The notes under the pieces were generated by a model, which was not told where the DNA came from, did not search any database, and worked only from the letters and a program-made list of their open reading frames with translations. A DNA stretch of 51,093 nt from an uncultured Gemmiger sp. (lineage in GTDB: Bacteria; Bacillota; Clostridia; Oscillospirales; Ruminococcaceae), in NCBI GenBank assembly GCA_947631565.1, contig CANRLV010000009.1, positions 1-51,093 on the forward strand. Direction: 5' to 3'. The position numbers were made by a program, and so were the translations under genes. Positions within the stretch are counted from its first letter, which is position 1, and every line of letters starts with the position of its first letter. This document shows, in pieces, positions 6,435-13,866 of this stretch.

Positions 6435-7892
6435 TTATTCCTCTGGAGGATACGTCGGCTGGGCCGGGATCATCTTGCGGGCGTCTTCCTCTGTGCAGCC
6501 AAAGTACCACGCATAGAAGCTTTCGAGCTTGTACTTGCCTGCCATCACCCACGTCCACCGGCGCTGATACTCGACGTCCATATCCTCAAGAACGCCGTCG
6601 CCCCATGTGCAGGTGATATTGACCTCGCCATCTTCGACGATACCGTACATGTGGTTGAGGGTCTTCATCACCTCAACGACCTCGGCGAGGCCGGCGTTCA
6701 GCGCCTTTTGCAAGGCGTTGATGCTGACAAAGGAGCGCTGCTTGGAGTTCTTGACCTCGGTTGCCGTGCGGTCTACCTCGGCCACCTCGGAAAGCACCCC
6801 ATAGGCAAGGCCGCACTGCAGCTCCACCTTGCGGAGTAACTGGTTCAGGCCATTGTAGATGGACGTGTCGCGGATCGTCGGCGCGTAAGCCTCGATATAG
6901 CCCTTTTTCTCGCCCTCAAACTCGAACGTGCGGAACAGCCGGTCCTCACCTTTCGGCAGAACGGGCTTGCCGTCCCTGTCCGTTTCAAAGAGCGATTCGT
7001 CGGCATTGATGGCCGCCTCGGTGGCTTTATACTCCCACAGGGCGCGGGTGTACTGGATGTCGGCCTGCTCGATGGTGCCCTTGGCCTTGGAGAACACAGA
7101 CACGCCGAGCGGCGAGCTGGGGTCAACGTTGTTCGCGCGGGGGGTCCTGATGTAAACGAACAGCGGCCGCGGGATGTCGTCCATCTCAACGTCCGGCTCG
7201 ATGCCCTGCCAGCCATCGACGGACGCCAGGTCCACCTCCATGTCAAAGGGGCGCTGGCAGGAAATCACATCGGTGTCGGCCGACGTCTGGTAGATGCGCT
7301 CGGACCGATACGCCTTGTTTATGACGGAGTAGTGCATGGTCTCGTACCAGCGGTGGTACTCGATGCGGGTGAACACATAATCGCCCTCGCGCTTCACGTC
7401 CAGAAAGACGCCGCCCGTCACATTGCCGTTGCTGTCAAAATGGGTCGGATAAAAGCGGTTAGCCCAGACTACATCCGTTTCCAGATGGTCGGGGTTCCCG
7501 TTCTCGTCCTCGCCGGCCGGGTACGGCTTGAACACGATGCCGCCGAGGGCGCACCACATTTCCGTAGACACCGGCAGGTTGGTGAGGAACTTGCCCATCC
7601 AGCCCTGCATGGCCTGCGCAAGTGCGCTGCCGTCAAGCTGGAATGTGAACTCCGTCAGAATGAGCCGGGCCGTTTCCTCCGAAATGACCGCGGGAAGGTT
7701 GAGGCACTTGGTGTGCTGCTCGCCGCCCAGCCACGGCGGCTGGTTCATGTACATCTGCATCCACAGAGCAATCTCGCTGTCCATGACGGCCGAGGTGGCG
7801 ATCTGCACGTTCAGCTTCTTTTCCAGATCGTTCTTCGGAAACATTCTGCTCACCAGCCTTTTGAAAAAATCAACAAGAAACAAGTCTATCAC
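6435..7892 (-). CDS. Phage portal protein, SPP1 gp6 type
   Basis: A 485 aa portal of the Phage_prot_Gp6 family. It forms the dodecameric vertex through which DNA is packaged. Visible features include the N-terminal helix DFFKRLVSRMFPKND, the wing region (GGIVFKPYPAG, VVWANRFYPTHFDSNG) and the stem/crown region with VEDGEVNITCTWGDGVLEDM, closely resembling portals of Lactobacillus and Clostridium siphophages. It starts with GTG in a GTGA overlap with the terminase stop, so the two are coupled; a later ATG (MFPKND) is an alternative start. It is followed by the minor capsid gene, the usual order. Confidence 0.93.
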   Translation of the reverse strand: MIDLFLVDFFKRLVSRMFPKNDLEKKLNVQIATSAVMDSEIALWMQMYMNQPPWLGGEQHTKCLNLPAVISEETARLILTEFTFQLDGSALAQAMQGWMGKFLTNLPVSTEMWCALGGIVFKPYPAGEDENGNPDHLETDVVWANRFYPTHFDSNGNVTGGVFLDVKREGDYVFTRIEYHRWYETMHYSVINKAYRSERIYQTSADTDVISCQRPFDMEVDLASVDGWQGIEPDVEMDDIPRPLFVYIRTPRANNVDPSSPLGVSVFSKAKGTIEQADIQYTRALWEYKATEAAINADESLFETDRDGKPVLPKGEDRLFRTFEFEGEKKGYIEAYAPTIRDTSIYNGLNQLLRKVELQCGLAYGVLSEVAEVDRTATEVKNSKQRSFVSINALQKALNAGLAEVVEVMKTLNHMYGIVEDGEVNITCTWGDGVLEDMDVEYQRRWTWVMAGKYKLESFYAWYFGCTEEDARKMIPAQPTYPPEE

Positions 7893-9304
7893 CCCGCCCG
7901 TTTAAGGTCGCGCAGTAGCTTTTGGATATCGTCTTCATAGGTGTATTCGAGTGCGTCCATCGTGTCGATGTCGGATGTGCCATCGTCCAGGCGCACCAGC
8001 TCTTGCTTTGTGGTGTCCCACGTCGCCATGCTGACGGCCGATTCAAGGGTCTCGCAGTCCTCGGTGTACAGAAAGCGGTTTTGCGCGCACAGCGACGTGA
8101 GGGCAAAGATGCGGTCGGTGATCTTGCTCTTTGTGGCCCCGGTCACTTTGATGTTGCCGCGCCCGCTCCGCTTGAGCGCGTTGCGCAGCCCGCGGATGAG
8201 CACCGATTCTTCCGAGTCGGCCCTGACCTTGGTGACAAAGCCATAGTCCTGCAGGATGCCCTCTATGAAGCGCACAAACAGCTGGCCCAGCATTTCCGGG
8301 TCGATGTCCTGCAGGCGGCGGTTGGTCTCAGGGTCTATGTCCCCTTCCCTGTAGCGGACGGAGCGCAGGCAGACCAGCTTTTCATATCCGAGCGTGGCGG
8401 CGGTCGCTACAAACGCATGGCCGGAGCCGTTGCCGCCGAAATCCACGCCGACGATGATCTTGATGAACTGCTTATCCCGCGCCATCTGCATCGCCTTTTC
8501 CTTGGGCAGGATATAAGCCCCGTCGCGGGCCGCGATGGACGTTGCCAGTTTGTTGTAGATAAGCCCCTCGGCAATGCTGCGCCGGCCCTCGATGTCCCGG
8601 ATATACCAAATGCTGCCCGGCTCATACTGGCTGACGATCTCTGCGATGCGCTGCCGCGTGATGTTGATGTTCTGGAAGATGGTGAAGTGGGCGTAGTTGT
8701 AGCCGCCCACCAGCTCGCCCTTTGCGGCCTTGGCTGCGTACTTGTCGATGTAGTCGCGGTAGATGGGGGCGTTGGGATGGTCGGGGTTAAGGTCCCAGAA
8801 GACCTTGCGGCGCTGTGCGGCCAGCTGGCGGTTGAAAGCCTCGCGGATGGTGTTGTCGTGATGGAGGTTTATCTCGGTGGCGATCCACATCCCGTAGGAG
8901 TTGCCGCGGATCTTCTTGTAGCTGTTGGCGAGCGCGCCGCCCGCAAAGATAACGATGCGCAGCCGGTACCCGGTGTCCGGTCCCTGTATGATGAGGGCGC
9001 TGTTGCCCTCGTACTTGCCCCATCGGCACTGGCCGCGGAAGATGTGCTCCAGCCCGTAGCCGTTGGCGTCGCCTATGTTCAGCTGGGCGTTGGCCGCGGT
9101 GGAGCCGGTTGCCAGATGGATCTTGTCCGGCGTGGTTTTCAGCTCATGGGCAAAGGCAAAGACGTTGTCAATGGTCTTGCCGGCACGGACGGCGCCCTCG
9201 GCCACGTTGATGAGGTTGTGCTGGCAGGCGCGGATATAAGCCTTGTGCTCGTCGCCGAATCGGTACCCGATGGTCTTACGCCGGTGGTGCTGCTTGTTCC
9301 TCGC
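7889..9304 (-). CDS. Phage terminase large subunit
   Basis: A 471 aa packaging motor and nuclease. Residues around 36 hold a Walker A variant (EGAVRAGKT). A later YGMWIATEINL segment fits Walker B and the coupling region. The C-terminal RNase H-fold nuclease shows IVGVDFGGNGSGH, VRADSEES and IDTMDALEYTYED, supplying the expected Asp residues. This matches the PBSX/SPP1-like Terminase_3/6 group. An in-frame ATG further upstream (9346) exists, but MARNKQHHRRKT (9304) fits the family start better. It overlaps the small-subunit gene and is followed by the portal. Confidence 0.92.
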   Translation of the reverse strand, partial: ARNKQHHRRKTIGYRFGDEHKAYIRACQHNLINVAEGAVRAGKTIDNVFAFAHELKTTPDKIHLATGSTAANAQLNIGDANGYGLEHIFRGQCRWGKYEGNSALIIQGPDTGYRLRIVIFAGGALANSYKKIRGNSYGMWIATEINLHHDNTIREAFNRQLAAQRRKVFWDLNPDHPNAPIYRDYIDKYAAKAAKGELVGGYNYAHFTIFQNINITRQRIAEIVSQYEPGSIWYIRDIEGRRSIAEGLIYNKLATSIAARDGAYILPKEKAMQMARDKQFIKIIVGVDFGGNGSGHAFVATAATLGYEKLVCLRSVRYREGDIDPETNRRLQDIDPEMLGQLFVRFIEGILQDYGFVTKVRADSEESVLIRGLRNALKRSGRGNIKVTGATKSKITDRIFALTSLCAQNRFLYTEDCETLESAVSMATWDTTKQELVRLDDGTSDIDTMDALEYTYEDDIQKLLRDLKRAG

Positions 9305-10103
9305 CATCATCGCCGTTCTTGCCATAGATTTCAGCCTCCACATCATCGAGGTCCTCTATCTCGATATTCCCCTTGCGGGCGCGGATGTCGGATAGCAGCT
9401 GCACTGCGCGCGATTTCTGGCGCTGGACCTCGGTCAAGAGCCGTTCCAGGCGCTCGACGATCTGATAGGAGCCTTCTGTGCCGGTCACGATGTGGACCAC
9501 CGTGCCGGGCAGGCGCTCCCCCGCCTCGGTCTTGGCATCCTGGCGCTCGATGTACTCTCTCTTGTCCTCGGCCTCTTGGGCCTCGTCGCCGTCAAGGCGC
9601 TTGAAATCCCGCTTGTCGTTTGACCGCTGGATGAACTGCACGGCCATCTTGTTCTCAGGCTTGGAGTAGAACTGAATCCGCTCAAGCAGGCGCGCCTCGC
9701 GGATGGAGAGCATCGCTATTTCCTCGACAAGTATCTGCTCCTCATCGGCGCCGGCGCTGTCCTCGATGGCCGCCCGCTCGGCGTCGGTGAGGCTGGACGC
9801 CCACAGCGTGGCATAGCCGCCGTGCTTGAAGGCGTTCCTGTTCTGTGGTGGCGCGCCGCCGCCCGAATTGCCTACCGCGTTCACGTTGCCCACAGGGGCG
9901 CCGCGGCGGCCTTGCTTGGTTGCAACTTTTTTCTTGCCCTTGGTTGCAACCTTTCGGGCGGGGCCGGTTGCAACTTTTTCTTTTTTCCAGTAGCGTGATG
10001 CCCATGACTTGACCGCGCTCAAAGACACGCCGAGAGTATCTGCAATCTCTTGGTACTTCATGCCCTTTTTGTAGAGCGTATAGCCCTTGTCGCGGAGTTC
10101 CAT
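9276..10103 (-). CDS. Phage terminase small subunit
   Basis: A 275 aa DNA-recognition subunit of the packaging machine. Residues 1-40 form a helix-turn-helix (YQEIADTLGVSLSAVKSWASRYW). Next come a basic linker rich in VATK repeats and the GAPVGNVNAVGNSGG motif that is diagnostic of many Firmicutes terminase small subunits. A long helical oligomerisation region (EEQILVEEIAMLSIREARLLERI) and a coiled C-terminal part follow. It is the first gene after the terminator that closes the QueT-DpdA cassette. Its 3' end overlaps the large subunit gene, as expected for coupled terminase genes. Confidence 0.88.
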   Translation of the reverse strand: MELRDKGYTLYKKGMKYQEIADTLGVSLSAVKSWASRYWKKEKVATGPARKVATKGKKKVATKQGRRGAPVGNVNAVGNSGGGAPPQNRNAFKHGGYATLWASSLTDAERAAIEDSAGADEEQILVEEIAMLSIREARLLERIQFYSKPENKMAVQFIQRSNDKRDFKRLDGDEAQEAEDKREYIERQDAKTEAGERLPGTVVHIVTGTEGSYQIVERLERLLTEVQRQKSRAVQLLSDIRARKGNIEIEDLDDVEAEIYGKNGDDGEEQAAPPA

Positions 10104-10140
10104 CTACACCATCACCACCGTCCTTTTATGTTTGTTCCGC

Positions 10141-10174
10141 GAAAAAAGCCCGCCCAGCGAGAGCCAGGCGGGCT
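10141..10174 (-). terminator. Intrinsic terminator closing the QueT-MTase-DpdA-ParB cassette
   Basis: Minus-strand AGCCCGCC, 12-nt loop and GGCGGGCT followed by TTTTTTCG, located 16 bp after the QueT stop codon and before the terminase small subunit. It separates the modification cassette from the packaging genes. Confidence 0.85.
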
Positions 10175-10189
10175 GGTGCGCAAACCAAA

Positions 10190-10657
10190 TCAAAGAATCC
10201 CCCGCCGTTTCATCGGGGCGAAAATCACGTTCCCGGCCATCAGCAGAACGAAGGTCGAAAGGAACAGGCTGGCCACGTTCATCACATACGGGATGTGATA
10301 GACCATCGTCAGCTCCGCGCCGATGGACAGCGCGACCATGAGCGAGAGCGTCACGATCTTGGCGAAGATGGGCAGCCGCTTCCCGGGGCCGAATACCAAA
10401 AGCCCATGAGCTGCCGCGTGGGTACCGAGGCCAAAGGCCACGTCGATCACGCCCAGCGGGCTAAAGGCGTTGGCGAGGGAGACGCCCAGCAGAACGGCCG
10501 GCGAATACTTCTTGTCGAGGAAGGGCAGGACGCACACCATGGTAGCGACGCGGAACTGCACCGTTCCCCACGAAACGGGGTTGAGTGTCGTCAGGGCGAC
10601 GTAGAGCGCCGCGATGACGCCGACCTGGCAGATGGTGCGGGTGTTCGGCTTCTTCAT
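10190..10657 (-). CDS. queT: QueT-family queuosine-precursor transporter (ECF S component)
   Basis: A 155 aa membrane protein with about five hydrophobic segments. The core VQFRVATMVCVLPFLDKKY...LLGVSLANAF followed by GVIDVAFGLGT is the recognisable QueT signature: 'QFR...LP', then 'G...AN..SPxGxxDVxFG'. QueT proteins are substrate-binding components of ECF transporters that import queuosine precursors such as preQ1 or queuine, using host EcfA/A'/T. In this phage the gene shares a 4-bp overlap with a methyltransferase and belongs to a DpdA-containing transcription unit. This suggests it supplies 7-deazaguanine bases for DNA modification. The family call is strong; substrate and role here are inferred. 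Confidence 0.82.
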   Translation of the reverse strand: MKKPNTRTICQVGVIAALYVALTTLNPVSWGTVQFRVATMVCVLPFLDKKYSPAVLLGVSLANAFSPLGVIDVAFGLGTHAAAHGLLVFGPGKRLPIFAKIVTLSLMVALSIGAELTMVYHIPYVMNVASLFLSTFVLLMAGNVIFAPMKRRGIL

Positions 10658-11490
10658 TGCGCATCACCCGCCTTTCGGCAGACGAAAAGGATCTCCTTGG
10701 CCGCCTGCGGGAACGGTACGCCCATGATGGCCGTCAGCCACGTTTTTGGAATATAGGCTTTCAGGGCGTCATACAGGGCCTTGACCTCCGGCGACCGCGT
10801 GGCGTAAAACTCGTCCATCTCGCGGGCGCCCATCACAAGGCCGACCTCCTGCTCAATGGTGAAGCCGATATCCGTCAACGCGGCTTTGAGCTCGTCATAG
10901 CCCCACTCGTAGACGTGGGCGCGGTACTGGGTGTTGTAGCCGTTGCCCGGTGTGTTCGGGCAGGACAGGAACATGACCGCGCCGGGGGCCATGATCTTGC
11001 GGCACTCGGCCAGGCTCTTGCGCCCGTCGTCCGGGTGCATGTGCTCGATGGCCGAGGTGTAGATCACAAAATCGGCGCTCTCGGCGGGGATGGCCTTGCT
11101 CATCTCGGCCACGTTGCCGACCTTCCATGCGACCTTGAACGGGTAATAGGTCGCAAGGTCTTTGGGTGTCAGCTTCTTCTCGGCGGCGCCGCGCATGGCC
11201 TCCTTGATGTTGGCCTTGCAGATGTCGATGCCGGTGTAGCTTGCAATATCCTTGGCATAGTAGCGGAGCAGCGGCAGCATGAGCGAGCGGCCGCAGCACA
11301 CGTCCACGATGCGCATACCCTTTTTCGCCATCTGCGCCGCGGCAAAGTGCTGGATGTAGTTCATCACGTCCAGGTTGGTGAAAAAGCCATCCCGGAACTG
11401 CATATAGAAATTGCGCATCTGATAGGTGGTGCAGAGGATATTCTGCCGGTCCATCCCATCTTCAACGCGGTGGACGATTTGTTTCTCCAT
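10654..11490 (-). CDS. Class I SAM-dependent methyltransferase in the deazaguanine cassette
   Basis: A 278 aa Rossmann-fold methyltransferase. SAM-binding motif I is MRIVDVCCGRSLMLPLL, the acidic loop is YTGIDICKAN, and later motifs are ADFVIYTSAIEHMHPDDGRK and GAVMFLSCPNTPG, placing it in the Methyltransf_11/25-like group. No DPPY/NPPY motif is present, so it is unlikely to be a classic adenine or N4-cytosine DNA methylase. It lies between queT and the dpdA-like gene in overlapping frames. It may therefore act on the imported deazaguanine, on the modified nucleotide or on a tRNA. The substrate is unknown. A strong SD (GAAAGGG) precedes the ATG. Confidence 0.8.
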   Translation of the reverse strand: MEKQIVHRVEDGMDRQNILCTTYQMRNFYMQFRDGFFTNLDVMNYIQHFAAAQMAKKGMRIVDVCCGRSLMLPLLRYYAKDIASYTGIDICKANIKEAMRGAAEKKLTPKDLATYYPFKVAWKVGNVAEMSKAIPAESADFVIYTSAIEHMHPDDGRKSLAECRKIMAPGAVMFLSCPNTPGNGYNTQYRAHVYEWGYDELKAALTDIGFTIEQEVGLVMGAREMDEFYATRSPEVKALYDALKAYIPKTWLTAIMGVPFPQAAKEILFVCRKAGDAQ

Positions 11491-12232
11491 ATCGGTACCC
11501 TTTCATATCAAGATATTTTTGGTATTTGATCCATTCACGAATCGAGTAGTCCCGGCGCACATGGTTATCGCCGCCCATCATGCCCTTTGGCGGCATGACC
11601 TGCACGATGCTGTCGCCGGTGAAATACGAGATCCCGCCATAGGCGCAGGCCGTGCTCCACGTCGTGCTGTCCACGCTGTAGAAGCCGTATTTCCAGCAGT
11701 TCTTATTCGTGAATCCCAGTCCATGCACCCTTGTTCCGTAGGACGCGGCCAGCCTGACAAGCCCCTTGACGTGCTCGTACTCCCGCGGCTGGATGGTCTT
11801 GATGGCAAAGCCGCCGATTGCAATATAGTCATACTCTCGGCACATGGCCTTGAACTCGTCAAGCCCGCGGGTGCGGTGCCATACGGGGATGCATTTTCGC
11901 CCGGTAGCCGCCTCCAGCCGCTTGCGCATGGCCTTGACCGCATCGTACCCAACAATGGCGTCAATATCGAGTTCAAAGAAATTCTCGATGCTGTGCTCAT
12001 TGATGAAGCGGGCGTATCGGTCAAGGTAGTCGAGCCAGTCTATAGGCTTGTCCTTGCCCTTGCCTTTGTTGAGGAAGGTGAAGGCGCCGCTGTCCAGCAG
12101 GAACATCTTCCAGTTCGGGATCTCGCGGATCTGCCACTGCTTGATGTACTGAAAGCTTTCCAGCACATAAGCCGGTTTGTGCGCGAGCACGGCCCGCTGG
12201 TCGATGAACGTACCCGCCAGAAAGAGCTTCAC
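11462..12232 (-). CDS. dpdA: DpdA-like 7-deazaguanine DNA transglycosylase (TGT superfamily, phage type)
   Basis: A 256 aa protein resembling phage DpdA proteins, distant relatives of tRNA-guanine transglycosylase that exchange guanine in DNA for a 7-deazaguanine. Key segments are MKLFLAGTF, the FLLDSGAFTFLN motif (catalytic 'DSGA'), FFELDIDAIVG, CIPVWHRTRGLDEF and YDYIAIGGFAI, a TIM-barrel pattern. A GTG start at 12232 forms a GTGA overlap with the ParB-like gene and has GGGGAG upstream; further upstream GTGs exist. It is flanked by a ParB-like gene and a SAM methyltransferase, with queT next. The family call is good; the modified base cannot be read from sequence. Confidence 0.75.
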   Translation of the reverse strand: MKLFLAGTFIDQRAVLAHKPAYVLESFQYIKQWQIREIPNWKMFLLDSGAFTFLNKGKGKDKPIDWLDYLDRYARFINEHSIENFFELDIDAIVGYDAVKAMRKRLEAATGRKCIPVWHRTRGLDEFKAMCREYDYIAIGGFAIKTIQPREYEHVKGLVRLAASYGTRVHGLGFTNKNCWKYGFYSVDSTTWSTACAYGGISYFTGDSIVQVMPPKGMMGGDNHVRRDYSIREWIKYQKYLDMKGYRYGETNRPPR

Positions 12233-12792
12233 AGGTCGATCCACTCCCCGCACTTCGGACACTGGATGCGCGTCGTCCGGGGTGCCGGCGCTGGCGGCGC
12301 CGCGCCGTTGTCTTCGGGCGGGTGCTGCTCTGCGCTGGCGGTGGGTTTGTTGACCGGCTCCACAAAGAACTCCTCGAAATCCTCATCCTGTATGTCGCGC
12401 AGAACGGACTCGACCTCGACGTCGGTAAAACCGGTGGATTCCAGGTCGATGCCGAGGCCCTGCAGGGCCTCCATCTCGGCTTTGAGCAGGTCGTCATCCC
12501 AGGACGACGCCTCGGCCGTCTTGTTGTCAGCGATGCGATAGGCGCGGATCTGGGCGTCCGTGAGGTCGGTCACCTTGACGCAGGGCACCTCTTTCAAACC
12601 CAGCTTCTTTGCGGCCTCATAGCGCGTATGGCCGGCAATGATGATGTCGTTCTGGTCAATGAGGATGGGGACACGGAAGCCGAAGTCCTTGATGCTCTTT
12701 GCGACAAGGTCAACGGCGGCGGCGTTGTTGCGGGGGTTGTTCTCGTAGGGGTGGATGGATTCAATGGCTTGATATGAGATTTGCTGCTTCAT
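12229..12792 (-). CDS. ParB-like N-terminal domain protein with C-terminal zinc knuckle
   Basis: A 187 aa protein. Residues 1-100 form a ParB/Srx-like domain: SIHPYENNPRNN, then GFRVPILIDQNDIIIAGHTRYEAAKKLG, with the conserved 'GH-R' active-site loop. The middle region (IRAYRIADNKTAEASSWDDDLL, LESTGFTDVEVESVL) is the helical part found in phage and methylase-associated ParB-like proteins. The last residues hold one CPKC pair. It is the first gene of the DpdA cassette and overlaps dpdA by 4 bp, so it may guide or assist the transglycosylase on DNA. It is not accompanied by ParA, so a plasmid-partition role is unlikely. Confidence 0.78.
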   Translation of the reverse strand: MKQQISYQAIESIHPYENNPRNNAAAVDLVAKSIKDFGFRVPILIDQNDIIIAGHTRYEAAKKLGLKEVPCVKVTDLTDAQIRAYRIADNKTAEASSWDDDLLKAEMEALQGLGIDLESTGFTDVEVESVLRDIQDEDFEEFFVEPVNKPTASAEQHPPEDNGAAPPAPAPRTTRIQCPKCGEWIDL

Positions 12793-12867
12793 TTGTTCTC
12801 CCTTCTATCTGCGCTGTGTTCAGCGGTAGTCGGGAGCGATGCTGCTTCGGGTACCTCCTTTTCTGCC

Positions 12868-12902
12868 ACAAAAATAACCGCCCGGCGTACCATTCCGGGC
12901 GG
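12868..12902 (-). terminator. Intrinsic terminator upstream of the deazaguanine cassette
   Basis: Minus-strand CCGCCCGG, 9-nt loop and CCGGGCGG followed by TTATTTTTGTGG. It lies downstream of the ArpU-like regulator and upstream of the ParB-like gene. No obvious promoter is visible between it and the ParB start, so cassette expression may require antitermination here. Confidence 0.75.
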
Positions 12903-12935
12903 CTTATGGCTGGATTAAAATTCTACAATATAAGC

Positions 12936-12963
12936 ATACCACATTTTTGTCTCACCGTGGTAT
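12936..12963. promoter_or_regulatory. Inverted repeat near a possible late promoter
   Basis: A perfect 7-bp inverted repeat ATACCAC / GTGGTAT separated by 14 bp lies in an AT-rich stretch between the ArpU-like regulator and the downstream terminator. A TG-preceded TATGCT box overlaps it on the minus strand. It is a candidate binding site for the late regulator, not a proven operator. Confidence 0.4.
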
Positions 12964-12973
12964 CAAGTTTGTC

Positions 12974-13564
12974 TCAAACGGCGCTATTTCTCGTAGCTTC
13001 GTAATCAATTCCAAACAGAAGGTCGCCCATCGTCTCATATCCGGCCGCAAGATACCGGTAATAGCTGGCCCGGCTCACGTTCAGGCGGGCGCAAATAACA
13101 TCAACGCCGGGGTCGCCTTCCTCGATGTAGGTACACCGAATGCATGAGTACGCCTGCATCAGCTCTGGCCGGGAGTTATGGCGCTTTTGGGCAAGCTGCT
13201 CAAAGATATCCAGCATCTTGTCAATGTGCTGCACGATGATCTGTGTCCTGACCGCGCTGTCGCGGATGCTCTTGACGATGATGCTGTTCTTATCGACAGA
13301 GCCATTCATCAGGCCGTCAAGGACCTCGGCCTTGACCTCGTCCTCTTGCGTTGCCCCTTCCCTGTACACCGAATTCTCGGCGCTGGCCTTGAACTCGTGG
13401 TAATGGGTCAGCAGCAGTTTGGCGTTGCGGCGCTTGGCGTCCTGCCACGCCTTCATAGACTGGTGCCGGCGCCGCCCCTGCTCGGCAAGGGCGGCCCGCG
13501 CCCCAGCGGCAGCCGCTTCTTTGATGAGGTCAAGGACCTCATCCTTGGTGTACAGCTCGTTCAT
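12974..13564 (-). CDS. ArpU/RinA-like phage late-gene transcription regulator
   Basis: A 196 aa protein. An N-terminal acidic/Ala-rich helix and a basic stretch (EQGRRRHQSMKAWQDAKRRN) are followed by a central helical region. The C-terminal DNA-binding part contains IRCTYIEEGDPGVDVICARLNVSRASYYRYLAAGYETMGDLLFG. This sigma-70 region-4-like 'YI...I...LNVSxxxYYR' pattern is typical of ArpU/RinA-type regulators that turn on late genes. It lies just before the terminase/structural block and the modification cassette, the normal place for such a regulator. SD GGAGG precedes the ATG. Family assignment is by pattern only. Confidence 0.65.
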   Translation of the reverse strand: MNELYTKDEVLDLIKEAAAAGARAALAEQGRRRHQSMKAWQDAKRRNAKLLLTHYHEFKASAENSVYREGATQEDEVKAEVLDGLMNGSVDKNSIIVKSIRDSAVRTQIIVQHIDKMLDIFEQLAQKRHNSRPELMQAYSCIRCTYIEEGDPGVDVICARLNVSRASYYRYLAAGYETMGDLLFGIDYEATRNSAV

Positions 13565-13584
13565 TGCGCTTTTCCTCCGTTCTA

Positions 13585-13613
13585 TTGCAATTTCTGGCGG
13601 AATCTGTTACAAT
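13585..13613 (+). promoter_or_regulatory. Plus-strand promoter, overlapping a minus-strand promoter
   Basis: TTGCAA, 17-bp spacer, TACAAT on the plus strand. The same segment read on the minus strand gives TTGTAA, 17 bp, TGCAAT, well placed for the ArpU-like regulator. The element is a near-palindrome (TATTGCAA/TTACAATA), so transcription in the two directions would compete. Confidence 0.5.
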
Positions 13614-13619
13614 AGGCTT

Positions 13620-13661
13620 GGACACGGAAGGGCGGTCGCGCAAGCGGCTGCTTTTCTTTTT
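13620..13661 (+). ncRNA. Candidate 40-nt plus-strand small RNA ending in an intrinsic terminator
   Basis: Downstream of a TTGCAA-N17-TACAAT promoter the plus strand carries GCGGTCGC-GCAA-GCGGCTGC, an 8-bp stem capped by a GNRA tetraloop, followed by TTTTCTTTTT. Two pairs are G-U only when read on the plus strand and would be A-C mismatches on the other strand, so the structure is directional. No plus-strand gene exists upstream. The transcript would be antisense to the leader region between the 68-aa gene and the late regulator. Confidence 0.45.
13632..13661 (+). terminator. Plus-strand intrinsic terminator with GCAA tetraloop
   Basis: Stem 13632-13639 / 13644-13651 with loop GCAA and a ten-base T-rich tail at 13652-13661. 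It is the only plus-strand terminator in this region and lies on the strand opposite all neighbouring genes. Confidence 0.6.
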
Positions 13662-13866
13662 ATGCTTCGTCGAGTTCGTCGGGCGGTATCGGCTCGGTGT
13701 CCTCGGTGCGCTCCCATCTGATATCGATTGTCCCACAATGGATGCAGCGGCTGATGTATACATTCACGTTCCGGTAGCCTTCGACCGTCTTGTAGACGCA
13801 GGGGTCCACCGGGTAGCCCATGAGACCGACCAAGGAGCCGTCCTTGTGCTTACACTTCTGGGGCAT
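13660..13866 (-). CDS. Small phage protein with Cys/His pairs
   Basis: A 68 aa protein of unknown function. It contains CKHKDGS near the N terminus and CIHCGTIDIRW in the middle, so four possible zinc ligands are present (C-x-H ... C-x-x-C), suggesting a single small zinc-binding fold. The C terminus is acidic and Pro-rich. It is the last gene before the gap carrying the bidirectional promoter and lies just downstream of the 13850-14293 gene, which it overlaps by 17 bp. It could be a small DNA- or RNA-binding accessory protein. Confidence 0.6.
   Translation of the reverse strand: MPQKCKHKDGSLVGLMGYPVDPCVYKTVEGYRNVNVYISRCIHCGTIDIRWERTEDTEPIPPDELDEA

Noticed and set aside
10654-11490. Assignment of the methyltransferase as DpdM.
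   Set aside because: DpdM is described, as I recall, as having an unusual fold, while this protein shows a standard Rossmann-type SAM motif. Its substrate is left open.
12229-12792. A ParAB plasmid-type partition system (phage-plasmid).
   Set aside because: There is no ParA and no centromere-like array nearby, the phage has an integrase at a chromosomal junction, and the gene is coupled to dpdA.
12842-12865. A strong SD-like AAAAGGAGGT upstream of the ParB-like gene.
   Set aside because: No ATG, GTG or TTG follows at a usable distance, so no extra gene is called.
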